From the NCBI GenBank assembly GCA_910577335.1, contig CAJTMJ010000013.1:1-64000 (forward strand): a DNA stretch of 64,000 nt, given 5' to 3'. Below are positions 1-8,753 of the stretch, piece by piece. Positions within the stretch are counted from its first letter, which is position 1, and each line of letters begins with the position of its first letter. This DNA is from an uncultured Duncaniella sp. Lineage in GTDB: Bacteria > Bacteroidota > Bacteroidia > Bacteroidales > Muribaculaceae. Made by a program: the position numbers and the translations under genes. A model generated the notes under the pieces. The model did not search any database, had not been told where the DNA came from, and saw only the letters and a program-made list of their open reading frames with translations.

Positions 1-241
1 TTGGCTCTTTTGAGTTTTTGCTCTCAAAAGTGTCAACTTTTTTCAGTTCAAGTCACTGAAAAGTGTTGACAGATTTGATTACAGGACTGTTTTAATCATA
101 GTTTTTAATTCTTGGCTCTCTTTCAGGTCAGTTTCACCATCTTTCATCGGTCGTATAGCTCGCTATACTCCCTCTTCAAGACGTAAAACTGTCTCTGAAA
201 TAGGACCAATTCTTAAAAAATAAAAAGTTTAAATCAGTTCA
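1..241. repeat. Gene-free region rich in inverted repeats
   Basis: No convincing gene lies here. Three stem-forming stretches are visible: CTTTTGAG/CTCAAAAG near 6-30, an imperfect pair built on TGTCAAC...CAGT and ACTG...GTTGACA at about 31-73, and a long imperfect hairpin at about 120-205 whose tip is GTATAGC-TC-GCTATAC and whose base pairs TTTCAG with CTGAAA. The right edge (222-241) is a copy of the dispersed motif AAAAAGTTTAAATCAGTTCA. It may be a small non-autonomous repeat or a structured RNA; nothing decides between them. Confidence 0.55.
222..241 (+). repeat. Dispersed 20-bp motif, copy 1
   Basis: Exact AAAAAGTTTAAATCAGTTCA, 26 nt upstream of the recO promoter box. Related copies lie at 14161, 14197, 26117 and, as part of an inverted repeat, 59686-59727. 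Confidence 0.7.
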
Positions 242-266
242 GTGTCTGAATCTATGCTATTATTAT

Positions 267-274
267 TAATTTTG
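267..274 (+). promoter_or_regulatory. Promoter -7 box (TAATTTTG) of recO
   Basis: Matches the Bacteroidota -7 consensus TAnnTTTG. It lies 39 nt before the ATG at 314, which supports that start over an in-frame ATG at 254 that precedes the box. No clear TTTG -33 element is present. Confidence 0.6.
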
Positions 275-313
275 CGTTATAAAAATTTTTACAACCATAA
301 TCTACCGGGAAGC

Positions 314-1033
314 ATGAACTTATCCTTAGTGGCACTTAAAGTCACAAAACACAGCGACAAGCAATCGATTCTCACAGCATTGAGCCGTGAGTGGGGACGA
401 GTGTCGCTATCACTCCCGGCAGGAAACGGCAAGGCGGCAGCGAGAATCAGAGCATTGACCATGCCGTTATGCATAATCGAATGTGTCACCGAGCGCAAAT
501 CAAATCGCGAGATCATACCGATGCGTCAGGTGCAACAACTTGTACCGCTAACCTCCATCCACACCCACCCGGTGAAACAGATGGTGGCGATGTTCATAGC
601 TGAAATCCTAACGGCACTCCTAAGAGACACAAACGAAGATACTGCGCTATTCGATTATATAACCCGAAGCGTGAAGGTGCTTGATGAGGCTGACGCAGCC
701 GGCACCGCAAATTTCCATATATGTTTCTTATACCAATTGGGACGCTTGTTAGGTATAGAGCCTGACACCTCAACATATACTCCGGGGAGCGTGCTTGACA
801 TACGTGACGGCATCTGGCGACTCACCATGCCATTGCACAGAGATTACATTTCTCCCCAAGAATCGGAAGCCGCATACAGGCTCTCACGCATGACATTTTC
901 AAACTATTATAAGTATAGGTACACACGCGAAGAGCGCAATCGAATACTCGATGCGCTCCTGCATTATCTTTCCGTACATTATGTGTCTTTACGCAACCTA
1001 CATTCGCTCGACATATTACGAGCCATGCTCTGA
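314..1033 (+). CDS. recO: DNA repair protein RecO
   Basis: 239 residues. RecO helps RecR load RecA on SSB-coated single-stranded DNA in the RecF pathway, in the cytoplasm. The N-terminus has the RecO OB-fold pattern (LVALKVTKHSDKQSILTALS then REWGRVSLSLPAG), followed by a helical C-terminal part. It lacks an obvious four-cysteine zinc site; only scattered cysteines are present, as in several Bacteroidota RecO proteins. The reading frame is open further upstream to 242, but the promoter box at 267-274 and family alignment favour the ATG at 314. Its 3' end overlaps a convergent small gene by 18 nt. The family call rests on N-terminal pattern and size. Confidence 0.8.
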   Translation: MNLSLVALKVTKHSDKQSILTALSREWGRVSLSLPAGNGKAAARIRALTMPLCIIECVTERKSNREIIPMRQVQQLVPLTSIHTHPVKQMVAMFIAEILTALLRDTNEDTALFDYITRSVKVLDEADAAGTANFHICFLYQLGRLLGIEPDTSTYTPGSVLDIRDGIWRLTMPLHRDYISPQESEAAYRLSRMTFSNYYKYRYTREERNRILDALLHYLSVHYVSLRNLHSLDILRAML

Positions 1034-1225
1034 GCCTTGAACAACCATAGGACATTCACTTACTTTTTTCTGCTGCCCATGGGAATATTTCAGCTCCTCT
1101 AACGCCTTTCGGTGGGCACGATAGATAAAGAACCGGTTGAGAAACATTCCGGTGAGTGAGACTACCGCCACGATAGCGACAATCACGAGCCAAATAATCA
1201 AAGTGCGTTCATCTAACAGTTCCAT
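1016..1225 (-). CDS. Small single-pass membrane protein, unknown function
   Basis: 69 residues starting MELLDERTLIIW. One hydrophobic segment (about residues 8-30) is followed by a basic, hydrophilic tail (NRFFIYRAHRKALEELKYSHGQQKK), so a tail in the cytoplasm is likely by the positive-inside rule. A TTG codon two codons upstream is possible, but the ATG at 1225 is preferred. The gene converges on recO and overlaps its last 18 nt. I recognise no family; the clear membrane segment and basic tail make it more likely real than a shadow of recO, most of it lying outside recO. Confidence 0.55.
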   Translation of the reverse strand: MELLDERTLIIWLVIVAIVAVVSLTGMFLNRFFIYRAHRKALEELKYSHGQQKKVSECPMVVQGSEHGS

Positions 1226-1408
1226 AATCAATCAGTGTTTTAGAGTTTGCGAAATAGTAATTTATGAGGTTGTCAAATAGATAATTGTGTATTATCTTTT
1301 ACTAAGACATTCATCTTCTTATGTATTTAAAACATCTGTTGATATGTTAGTGTTTTCCACAAATTTGTTAAAACCGAAAAATTTTTATTTCAAAAAAATC
1401 GCAAAAAA

Positions 1409-1440
1409 TTTGGCAGTTTCACATAAAAGCAATAACTTTG
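1409..1440 (+). promoter_or_regulatory. Promoter of tRNA-Arg
   Basis: TTTG at 1409-1412, a 20-nt spacer, and TAACTTTG at 1433-1440, ending 11 nt before the tRNA. This is a textbook Bacteroidota -33/-7 arrangement. Confidence 0.8.
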
Positions 1441-1451
1441 CACTCGCAAAC

Positions 1452-1525
1452 GGCTCCTTAGCTCAACTGAATAGAGCATCTGACTACGGATCAGAAGGTT
1501 ACAGGTTTGAATCCTGTAGGAGTCA
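1452..1525 (+). tRNA. tRNA-Arg (anticodon ACG)
   Basis: A complete cloverleaf: acceptor GGCTCCT (1452-1458) pairs with AGGAGTC (1518-1524) with one G-U wobble; anticodon stem TCTGA/TCAGA encloses loop CTACGGA, giving anticodon ACG; the T arm is ACAGG-TTTGAAT-CCTGT. Discriminator A is at 1525. The CCA end is not encoded (CA follows), so it depends on a CCA-adding enzyme such as the one at 47948. ACG reads CGU codons and usually needs A34-to-inosine editing. Confidence 0.95.
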
Positions 1526-1527
1526 CA

Positions 1528-1567
1528 AAAAATAGAGTTCTGATTCAAATCAGAACTCTATTTTTTT
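1528..1567. terminator. Bidirectional intrinsic terminator
   Basis: A 12-bp stem AGAGTTCTGATT/AATCAGAACTCT with A-rich and T-rich flanks on the two sides. It can end the tRNA transcript on the plus strand and the lipoprotein transcript on the minus strand. Confidence 0.85.
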
Positions 1568-1586
1568 GTCTCAATTAATATTAGGA

Positions 1587-2123
1587 TTACTTACTGATAG
1601 CGTCTTTGAGTTTGTCAGCGCCCTCTTTGACAGCATTGGCTGTCTTTTCCTTGGCGGCTGCAGCAGCGTTAGCAGCTTTATCCTTAACAGCGCCGGCAGC
1701 TTCTGCGGTCTTGTCCTTAGCTGCGGCTGCGGCATCCTTCACAGCGTCCTTAGCATCGCTAACTTTTGCTGAAACAGAATCGGAAACCTCCTGAGCCTTA
1801 TCTTTTGCGGCTGCAGCGAGAGAATCAACGGCTTCCTTAGCCTGAAGTTCGGCAAATGAGGCTGCTGCCACGGGGTCCTTAGCCTGAACAGCCGGAACCA
1901 CTTCGTCCATAAATGCATTGGCTGCATCATCCTTTCCCTCCTTGACAAGCTTATCAGCATATTCCTGAGCCTGCTTTACGTAAATCTTCATGCTGTCGGG
2001 GTTAGTGCAATTTTCAATTTTAGCCTTTAGAGCTGCACCTTCATCTTCCGCACGTTTCTCAGTTGAACAAGCAACTGTGACCATAGCCGCCAACACGGCA
2101 ACTGTAAAAATTAGCTTTTTCAT
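1587..2123 (-). CDS. Ala/Lys-rich lipoprotein with LEA-like repeats
   Basis: 178 residues. Residues 1-18 form a lipoprotein-type signal with candidate lipid cysteine C19 (MVTVAC-S). The second half is a run of short helical repeats of the form AKDKAxEAA, AVKDKAANAA and AKEKTANAVKEG, rich in Ala, Lys and Asp, predicting a long amphipathic helix like late-embryogenesis-abundant or apolipoprotein-like proteins. The repeats make DNA composition locally GC-rich. It is probably an envelope protein; its role is unknown. It sits downstream of PorU with 52 nt between and shares the convergent terminator with the tRNA. Confidence 0.75.
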   Translation of the reverse strand: MKKLIFTVAVLAAMVTVACSTEKRAEDEGAALKAKIENCTNPDSMKIYVKQAQEYADKLVKEGKDDAANAFMDEVVPAVQAKDPVAAASFAELQAKEAVDSLAAAAKDKAQEVSDSVSAKVSDAKDAVKDAAAAAKDKTAEAAGAVKDKAANAAAAAKEKTANAVKEGADKLKDAISK

Positions 2124-2175
2124 AACTTTTTATATAATTGAACCTTTATTAATAATGCATAAGGCTCAAAAAAGT

Positions 2176-5100
2176 TCATTTTCGAGAACAAACTGCGAGT
2201 TTTTTTGACATAGATGCCGCTTTTGGCTCGCCGGCGGAGGAGGTTTCGCCACTTACGGTGACACGATAAACATATATACCTACCGGCACTTTGCCACCGT
2301 TATTCCCAGTCAAATCCCATGTGACAGGCGATGTCAAGTACATATCTGCCCTACCGTGCGTGCTTGAAGTCCAGACCCTGCGACATGCCATGTCAAACAC
2401 TTCAATCTTCACATTCAGCATCGCATCCGGGCGGTTATGCTCCACGTAAAATTTCGCTTCCACTGCCACGGGATTAGCATCGGTATACACATCAAAAATC
2501 TTAGGGGCGACATAGGGGTCTACGTAGAAATCAACCGATGCTGTGGCTGAATTTCCACCCACATCCCATACTTTCAGAGTGGCAGTATGGCTGCCGGACG
2601 ATAATTCAGGTAACTTATACCTTATTACACCAGCCGATGCCCCATCATCGTCTGGAGTATAGCTTGAAGCAACATCGGTCAGCAATAAATCATCGTCAAT
2701 TCTCAACGACATCTGATGTCCGACTCCGGAAACCGACATATTTATACCCACATTATCACTTAAACGTGCTATCAGGGTAGGTCTCGAATCAGTGATATCC
2801 CCCGGTTTGAAAGATTCATGATCCATGTAAATATACTCTATGACCGGTGCCACGCTGTCAGGCTCGGCAGAAGGGTCGTATCCGCACACATAGAAATCAC
2901 GGTTAACACCCATCGCTTCCACCCCGTCATCCGAGAGAGCATACATACTCAATGCAGCGTTACGGAAATTATCAGCTATTTCAGATGGGATAGTAATCGG
3001 CAAATCAAATTCTCCATTCACCACTTTGGCTCTACCGGTGAACAACCTGTCACCCTGTTCATCGTAAACATCCTCTTTACCGTCTGCTCCGTTCCCTTTT
3101 GTGATCACACTTCTCTCGGCATCAAAAAGTGAGACACTCATCCAGCCGTTGAACCCTGTAAACTTCTCCCCGGAAGCATCCCTGACCGAGCCATGGAACC
3201 GAGGTTGCTGCATTGCCTTCAGAGTCACTTGGGTATCCTCATTGACCTCTATCCCATCGATTGATTCAAGCACCACCCTGTTGACAGGAACAGCAAGCCT
3301 CATAGCAGGATCACCAAGCAACACATAGCGCAGTTTGTTATCATCACGCACTTTATTCTTAGCCCGGCGCAATACTTCACCGATAGTATTGAACCGTCCA
3401 TCGTCCATTCTCGCAAACAGCTCTTCACCCAAAACAGAGGTAAGGACACCATTGCGTGACATCAGAACCTTTCTCACAGCCGATATGCCACCGATGGCAC
3501 CTCCGCTACTTCTCATAACCAATCGCTCCATCCCCGACTCTTCCGCCCCATCCCATTGGGCAAATGAGCATGTGGCGCCATAGAAAAATGTCGGATATTT
3601 GAGATACAGATTATTCAAATCGGAAGCGGTAAACACACCCTCCGCAGTGAGAGAATTTATATTAGCATGTCCCACAAAATTCCACCATATCACACCCTCC
3701 TCAAGGAGACGATACATCTTATCACGTGCGCCCTCATAGACACCATCCTGCAGCTCGTATGTATCAGTATATACCTTATTATATGTGAAATCGCCACCTG
3801 ACGAACTCCCCCTCATTGCTTTCTCCATCTGTTCGGTCTGTTTCAGGTGCAGCCCACTATCCCCGTCGTCAGCCAACAGCAATACTCTGTTTCGCCATTC
3901 GCCTGACGCAGGCGCAGTCATATATGTAGCCAATCTGTCAACATACGACTTTGCCTCACCCAAATCACGGGCAGGGATACGCCCCACAGCTATATTCATG
4001 CTCTCGCTTCCGTTCATTTTCCCGGAATCGTCCTTAAGAAATGCCAGAATGTCATCGCTGCAATAGGAGTCGTTCTCACTTATACACATATCGCTCTGCC
4101 ACGTTGGCACTGTCGCCGCCTTGCTTTGCGACATTGCTTCAGTGAGACGTCTATGGTCATGAGTTACCGAACCAAAAAGCTGGAGATATTTCAATCTGTC
4201 CTTTGCGCCCCCCGAGCTTCCCCTGTCGTAATACATTTTCAACATTTTGCGGATAGCGTTAACATCAGCCACACCCGAACCAAATTCATTGGCGACCTCA
4301 TCCATGGTGACCGTAAGCACATTCATACCGTCGAGGCTCCTGTGCAACTCTGCAACCCTCTCAGCTTGCGCATACAGAGCCGGATGTGACACTATCACCA
4401 TCTCAGGTGTCTCCTCACCATGCAGATTCTGATTAGAAACCCTCCCTACATATTTCGGAGAAGGGAATTTTGCACTATCATCCCACACGGCATAATCTCT
4501 CATGCCATGATAATCATTTTTCCACCCTATACCGTTACCGACAGGTAAAGTCAGCATCCTCACAATAGATTGAGGGGAGGTCACGTCCCAAACCCTGACA
4601 GATTCCGAACCCTTTGAGAGCTTCAACCCATCGGAGGACGAAGAAAAATTCAATTTCCGCTCAGCCGGCAATGAAAGTTCTCTTACATAATTTACCGAGA
4701 TGTTATCTAAATGCGCAAGGGAAACCGTTCCGTTAACCGAAAATCTCATTCCAAGTGTAAGTGTGTTACCGTCGAGAGGGAATTGCGTACGGATGCAGCA
4801 TGTGTCGCCAAACTCAGAATCTCCGCTTACCGAATTTCCACCGGCATCACCAATCGAAACGCCATTGGCTGTAAGCGTTAATCTTCCCGGCGAAGATACG
4901 GTCTTAGCAAAAAACACTACCTGAGTCCACACATCTGTCCCTGCCTTCCGACCGGGGAGCTGAAAATTAAATGAACGAGAAGGTGTGAATCTGAAATCCT
5001 CCCCCAGTAGTTGATGCCCGCTTTCGGCAGGTGTCACACGGTCAACTTCATGATATAACCGCTCTACAAAGCTATCCGCAAGCCCTTCTGTCTCCAAATC

Positions 5101-5562
5101 AGAGCCACCTTCGGTAGGGATAATACGGGTATCGGCATCCTTATCCGAAAGATAATAGTAGCCTACGGTAGAATATGGATTAAGCGAATGTACGAATTTG
5201 CCATCATCAGTTGACTGCCAAATCTCTGGTCCAACGGCATAAAACACTATCCCGTGCCCGGTCAGCTCGCTCTGAAGCAACGGCAGGTCATCAATATATT
5301 GCTCTTTGGAAAGCCTGTCAGGTATGCGTCTCCCCCCATAGCCGTATACCCTTACTTTTTCGGGGTCGGGAAATCCCCATTTTTTCAAATCAGAATTGGA
5401 TATCAGATGCAGACCGGTTTCGGCGACACTTATCTTCACCCATCTGCCCGATGCAAGGACGGAAATGTCAGTATATGTGTCAATGCTGAACGCCGAAACG
5501 CCCAGTGGCAAAACCAATGTAAGGAGCAGGAATATATGTCGTAGGAAAACGGTCATATTCAC
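2176..5562 (-). CDS. porU: Type IX secretion system sortase PorU (C25 family)
   Basis: 1128 residues. PorU is the surface cysteine protease that removes the C-terminal signal of type IX cargo and attaches the cargo to lipopolysaccharide. A signal peptide occupies about residues 1-24. The gingipain-type (C25) catalytic core is visible: His in NFVGHAN near residue 631 and Cys in YGATCSFAQWD near residue 664. The C-terminal region has Ig-like segments and ends with a FlgD/CTD-like pattern (VPVGIYVYRVTV). Length fits PorU (about 1100-1300). Gingipain-like proteases are the alternative, but size and architecture favour PorU. The WYL regulator gene ends 38 nt upstream on the same strand. No other T9SS genes are in the window. 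Confidence 0.88.
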   Translation of the reverse strand: MNMTVFLRHIFLLLTLVLPLGVSAFSIDTYTDISVLASGRWVKISVAETGLHLISNSDLKKWGFPDPEKVRVYGYGGRRIPDRLSKEQYIDDLPLLQSELTGHGIVFYAVGPEIWQSTDDGKFVHSLNPYSTVGYYYLSDKDADTRIIPTEGGSDLETEGLADSFVERLYHEVDRVTPAESGHQLLGEDFRFTPSRSFNFQLPGRKAGTDVWTQVVFFAKTVSSPGRLTLTANGVSIGDAGGNSVSGDSEFGDTCCIRTQFPLDGNTLTLGMRFSVNGTVSLAHLDNISVNYVRELSLPAERKLNFSSSSDGLKLSKGSESVRVWDVTSPQSIVRMLTLPVGNGIGWKNDYHGMRDYAVWDDSAKFPSPKYVGRVSNQNLHGEETPEMVIVSHPALYAQAERVAELHRSLDGMNVLTVTMDEVANEFGSGVADVNAIRKMLKMYYDRGSSGGAKDRLKYLQLFGSVTHDHRRLTEAMSQSKAATVPTWQSDMCISENDSYCSDDILAFLKDDSGKMNGSESMNIAVGRIPARDLGEAKSYVDRLATYMTAPASGEWRNRVLLLADDGDSGLHLKQTEQMEKAMRGSSSGGDFTYNKVYTDTYELQDGVYEGARDKMYRLLEEGVIWWNFVGHANINSLTAEGVFTASDLNNLYLKYPTFFYGATCSFAQWDGAEESGMERLVMRSSGGAIGGISAVRKVLMSRNGVLTSVLGEELFARMDDGRFNTIGEVLRRAKNKVRDDNKLRYVLLGDPAMRLAVPVNRVVLESIDGIEVNEDTQVTLKAMQQPRFHGSVRDASGEKFTGFNGWMSVSLFDAERSVITKGNGADGKEDVYDEQGDRLFTGRAKVVNGEFDLPITIPSEIADNFRNAALSMYALSDDGVEAMGVNRDFYVCGYDPSAEPDSVAPVIEYIYMDHESFKPGDITDSRPTLIARLSDNVGINMSVSGVGHQMSLRIDDDLLLTDVASSYTPDDDGASAGVIRYKLPELSSGSHTATLKVWDVGGNSATASVDFYVDPYVAPKIFDVYTDANPVAVEAKFYVEHNRPDAMLNVKIEVFDMACRRVWTSSTHGRADMYLTSPVTWDLTGNNGGKVPVGIYVYRVTVSGETSSAGEPKAASMSKKLAVCSRK

Positions 5563-5600
5563 AATAATAACGCCGAATCCATACCATTATTGCATTGACA

Positions 5601-6494
5601 TTATTCATATTTCGCCAAAGCGTCACGCAGTTGAGTCACAACCATAGCTTTTAACTCAGGTGGTGATACCACCTGAATGTTAGGACCATAAGACAACAGT
5701 TCCTGAACGAAATCAGGCGTAAGGCGGAGTTTATAATAGAACAACGAATACTCGTCGTGCATTACCTCCCGTTGGGAATGGTGAAGAGGCAACGCCCTGA
5801 GATACTTCGACTGCCGTGTATCGGCACGCAATACCACCTCTTTAGGCTCACCTTGCGAGAACACAATACCGAAGGTATCCCTCACGTAGCTTTCCAAGTC
5901 AAACGACTTGTCAACCACGAAAGTATCATCCTCAATTTTCACATCCTCCATTCGGTCAAGCGCATACGTTTTGATTTTGTCATCCTTGACGTTCCGACCG
6001 GTCACGTACCATCTCTGCTTGAAGATTTTAAGAAAGTATGGCTCGACAATAACATCTTTGGTGGGATTCAGTCGGGTGTACGGGCGATATGTGAATCTGA
6101 CAGGGTGATTTTCGCGCAACGCTGATATCACCTGCGATAGATACAGACGTGCCGAAGGGACATCCTCAAGAAATATCCTGTCAGAAACATCGCTCACGCT
6201 CGACAACACATTGCTCATAGCAGCCGAATTGAGCAGCCAGTCTGTCATGCTCTCATGCCTGTCATCACCGGAATCTATCGAATACTCATACGTGGATGTG
6301 TTACACTCTATATTAATATTGAATAATTCCTCTATAGCCTGACGGTAATTATAGAACGTACGTCTCGGCAATGGGCTTCCGTCCGAATAAGGCGAAAGCA
6401 TCCAAAGCTCGTTAAGCTTTTCACGGGTTATCGTGCCATAACGACGTATTGTATCTATAAGCCATATATAGCGGCTGAGCATGTTACGTGCCAT
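5601..6494 (-). CDS. WYL-domain transcriptional regulator
   Basis: 297 residues. The N-terminus (about 1-75) resembles a winged helix (SRYIWLIDTIRRYGTITREKL, PRRTFYNYRQAIEELF). The middle holds the WYL domain with its core KQRWYVTGRN and downstream YALDRM, followed by the C-terminal extension with SYGPNIQVVSPPELK. WYL proteins are DNA-binding regulators that sense nucleic-acid or nucleotide ligands and are common as stand-alone controls in Bacteroidota. It follows the NhaC gene by 32 nt and precedes porU by 38 nt on the same strand, so it may be cotranscribed; the target is unknown. Confidence 0.85.
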   Translation of the reverse strand: MARNMLSRYIWLIDTIRRYGTITREKLNELWMLSPYSDGSPLPRRTFYNYRQAIEELFNINIECNTSTYEYSIDSGDDRHESMTDWLLNSAAMSNVLSSVSDVSDRIFLEDVPSARLYLSQVISALRENHPVRFTYRPYTRLNPTKDVIVEPYFLKIFKQRWYVTGRNVKDDKIKTYALDRMEDVKIEDDTFVVDKSFDLESYVRDTFGIVFSQGEPKEVVLRADTRQSKYLRALPLHHSQREVMHDEYSLFYYKLRLTPDFVQELLSYGPNIQVVSPPELKAMVVTQLRDALAKYE

Positions 6495-6526
6495 ATAGTT
6501 TTAAAGGTATCAGGTAAATATCGCAT

Positions 6527-7846
6527 TTATTTCCTATTAAGCCTACCGGGAAAGAGGAATATTATAGACAGCACTATCATTCCGGCAAGCGCCCACGGAT
6601 AGTAAAGATAAGGGAACGGTGACGCAGGTGAAATCCCGGCTAATGATGTGGCGAGTAAGGTTTGCGCTCCGTAAGGTATCATACACTGCACCACGCATGA
6701 AGCCGAATCAAGCAACGATGCGCTTTTTCTCGGATCAATACCATAACGCTCTGACACATCCCTCGCTATTCCGCCCACTGTGATAATTGCCACAGTATTA
6801 TTGGCGGTACATAGATTCACAAGCCCGACCAGCAACGCAAGCACACCCTGCGCTCCACGTATTCCTGAAATATGAGCAGTCAGACCTTGCAGCAGAAATT
6901 GTATACCACCGGCAGCTTTTATCAAGCCAAGCATACCTGCGGCAAGGAGTGTGATGATTATAAGATTACCCATCGAATCAATGCCTGCGCCCATAAAACC
7001 GGCAAGATCCAACAACGGCACACCTTCCAGAACCCCGAAAAATATTGCCGCCACAATTCCGAGCGACAAAACTATCGTCACATTTATCCCTATGACAGCC
7101 GTAACAATCACGACTATATAAGGCAATATCAACCAAAGATTCTTATCGTTAGCGATCAGCACTTCAGGTGTCCCGTAACTCATTATTATATATCCGGCAA
7201 GCGTTATCAATGCCGCCGGAAGCGCTATCCAAAGGTTTGCCTTGAACTTGTCATTCATATTACATCCCTGCGAGCGGGTAGCAGCAATAGTGGTGTCAGA
7301 TATGAATGACAAATTATCACCAAAAAATGCCCCTCCAAGCACCACAGCGACATAAAATGCGACCTCCGCATTTGCCATCTGAGCCATTTCTACAGCAAGC
7401 GGTGTAAGCGCCACTACCGTGCCCACCGATGTACCAATAGATAGCGATATGAAACAAGCGGCAAAAAACAGAGTCGGCACTACAAATTCAGGCGGGAAAA
7501 TCCTCAATGTAAAGCTGACAGTGGCATCCACTGCCCCAATCTCCTTGGCAAGCGTGGCAAATGCCCCGGCAAGCACAAACACCCAAATCATATAGAGGAT
7601 GTTGAAATGACCCGCAGCTCGCGAGAACACTTCTATACGTTCCATCAGTGGTCTGCCCCGGTAAATCACAACAGCCCATACCGAAGCTATCACCAATGCC
7701 ACACTTATAGGCATCTTATAGAAATCACCTATCGCAACCGAGACGGCGACATACAGCAATAAAAACAGGATGACAGGCGAAAGTGCAAGCCATCCCTTGG
7801 GTGCGGGAATCCTACGGTCAGTATCTATGGTTGGTGTCTCAATCAT
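6527..7846 (-). CDS. NhaC-family Na+/H+ antiporter
   Basis: 439 residues with about 11 hydrophobic segments, an inner-membrane transporter. Family features include SIGTSVGTVVALTPLA, GGAFFGDNLSFISDTTIAATRSQG and CTANNTVAIITVGGIARD, the conserved polar stretches within broken helices. The likely role is exchange of sodium for protons; members can also exchange organic ions, so the substrate is inferred. It lies 27 nt downstream of the GH25 gene and 32 nt upstream of the WYL regulator, consistent with one minus-strand transcript from the promoter at 8614. Confidence 0.87.
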   Translation of the reverse strand: MIETPTIDTDRRIPAPKGWLALSPVILFLLLYVAVSVAIGDFYKMPISVALVIASVWAVVIYRGRPLMERIEVFSRAAGHFNILYMIWVFVLAGAFATLAKEIGAVDATVSFTLRIFPPEFVVPTLFFAACFISLSIGTSVGTVVALTPLAVEMAQMANAEVAFYVAVVLGGAFFGDNLSFISDTTIAATRSQGCNMNDKFKANLWIALPAALITLAGYIIMSYGTPEVLIANDKNLWLILPYIVVIVTAVIGINVTIVLSLGIVAAIFFGVLEGVPLLDLAGFMGAGIDSMGNLIIITLLAAGMLGLIKAAGGIQFLLQGLTAHISGIRGAQGVLALLVGLVNLCTANNTVAIITVGGIARDVSERYGIDPRKSASLLDSASCVVQCMIPYGAQTLLATSLAGISPASPFPYLYYPWALAGMIVLSIIFLFPGRLNRK

Positions 7847-7873
7847 ACTTAATATGTGGTTATCAGCGGAGCA

Positions 7874-8605
7874 TTAATGTATAGGGAGTTCTACCTCCTC
7901 GACATGAGGCATCACTAATTCCTGCCAATCATGTAAATTCCCTCTGAAAGCATTTATATCTACTGGATGGTTTATGCCGTCCACCTTTCCGTTGTGCGTT
8001 GCCTGCCAAAAAAGCCACTCCATATCGGTAGGCTCATCCACCAATGAGCATATCCACAAAGGATAGCCCTCCAGCCTTCCCTTCACAAAGCGGGAATGTC
8101 CGTTCTTATTAGTGTAAAGAATCACATTGTATCCGTGCTTCTCCAGATGGTCAATCATCTCGTTGAGGCGGTTGAGCACCATGGGTGTGGGCTGGCTGTT
8201 AGGATTAGCCCATTCCTCTATATCTATAGCCACGGGTAAATCAAGTTTTCTACCACGTAATGAATTGAGGAAATTCAACCCCTGCATATATCCCGGTGTG
8301 TCAAATCGGAAAAAGTGATATGCCCCGACCTTAAGCCCGGCTGCACGTGCTTTCTGCAGATTCTCAACAAACTTTTTGTCTTTGAATGTCCCACCCTCCG
8401 TAGCCTTTATTATGACGAAACTGATACCGTCGGCTGCGACTTTTTCGAAATTTATATCTCCGTTATGGGCGCTTATGTCAATGCCAAGCACCGCAAACTT
8501 TTCCGGGTCAGGGTAATGAGTGCGTTTTTGCGGAGTCCCATTGCTACATCCGGAAACCACAAAAATAAAGGTCCAAATAACTAATATGCCTATTGTACGT
8601 ATCAT
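7874..8605 (-). CDS. GH25 lysozyme-like lipoprotein
   Basis: 243 residues. A lipoprotein signal ends at C20 (FVVSGC). The rest is a GH25 muramidase domain: LGIDISAHNGDINF near the start of the barrel, ISFVIIKATEG, GAYHFFRF and the acidic pair in LPVAIDIEEWAN, the usual catalytic region. The enzyme would cleave the MurNAc-GlcNAc bond of peptidoglycan from the outer membrane or periplasm. Its ATG lies only 8 nt after the -7 box, so the transcript is nearly leaderless. NhaC and WYL genes follow closely. Confidence 0.87.
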   Translation of the reverse strand: MIRTIGILVIWTFIFVVSGCSNGTPQKRTHYPDPEKFAVLGIDISAHNGDINFEKVAADGISFVIIKATEGGTFKDKKFVENLQKARAAGLKVGAYHFFRFDTPGYMQGLNFLNSLRGRKLDLPVAIDIEEWANPNSQPTPMVLNRLNEMIDHLEKHGYNVILYTNKNGHSRFVKGRLEGYPLWICSLVDEPTDMEWLFWQATHNGKVDGINHPVDINAFRGNLHDWQELVMPHVEEVELPIH

Positions 8606-8613
8606 CCTAAGTG

Positions 8614-8644
8614 CAAAGATACATATTTTACGGAAAACCCCAAA
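8614..8644 (-). promoter_or_regulatory. Promoter of the GH25-NhaC-WYL unit
   Basis: On the minus strand: TTTG (8641-8644), 19-nt spacer, TATCTTTG (8614-8621). The box ends 8 nt before the ATG, and the -33 element lies inside the T-run that terminates the SRP RNA. Confidence 0.75.
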
Positions 8645-8651
8645 TAAAAAA
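8642..8651 (-). terminator. T-run ending the SRP RNA
   Basis: TTTTTTATTT on the minus strand follows directly on the closing stem of the SRP RNA (GGGTAAG/CTTACCC), which serves as terminator hairpin. Confidence 0.65.
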
Positions 8652-8748
8652 GGGTAAGCTTACTACATCGCACCGCTACGACCCGATACCGTTGCTTCGA
8701 TCAAGACCTGGCGGAGTTCTCGGGGAGCTGGTCGTGTAGGACTTACCC
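8652..8748 (-). ncRNA. ffs: Signal recognition particle RNA, small bacterial type
   Basis: About 97 nt. The ends pair as GGGTAAG/CTTACCC and further stems follow towards a tip with the SRP core AGG-TC...GA-AGCA flanked by CGCC and ACGG, as in bacterial 4.5S RNA. The RNA binds Ffh to target nascent membrane proteins. The tip reads TTGATC where Escherichia coli has CGGAAG, so the usual GNRA tetraloop seems to be missing. A strong promoter precedes it and a T-run follows. Ends are placed from the pairing and could shift by a few bases. Confidence 0.88.
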
Positions 8749-8753
8749 GGCTG

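Noticed and set aside
2176..5562. Secreted gingipain-type virulence protease
   Set aside because: Length, single-copy context and C-terminal pattern fit the secretion sortase PorU better.
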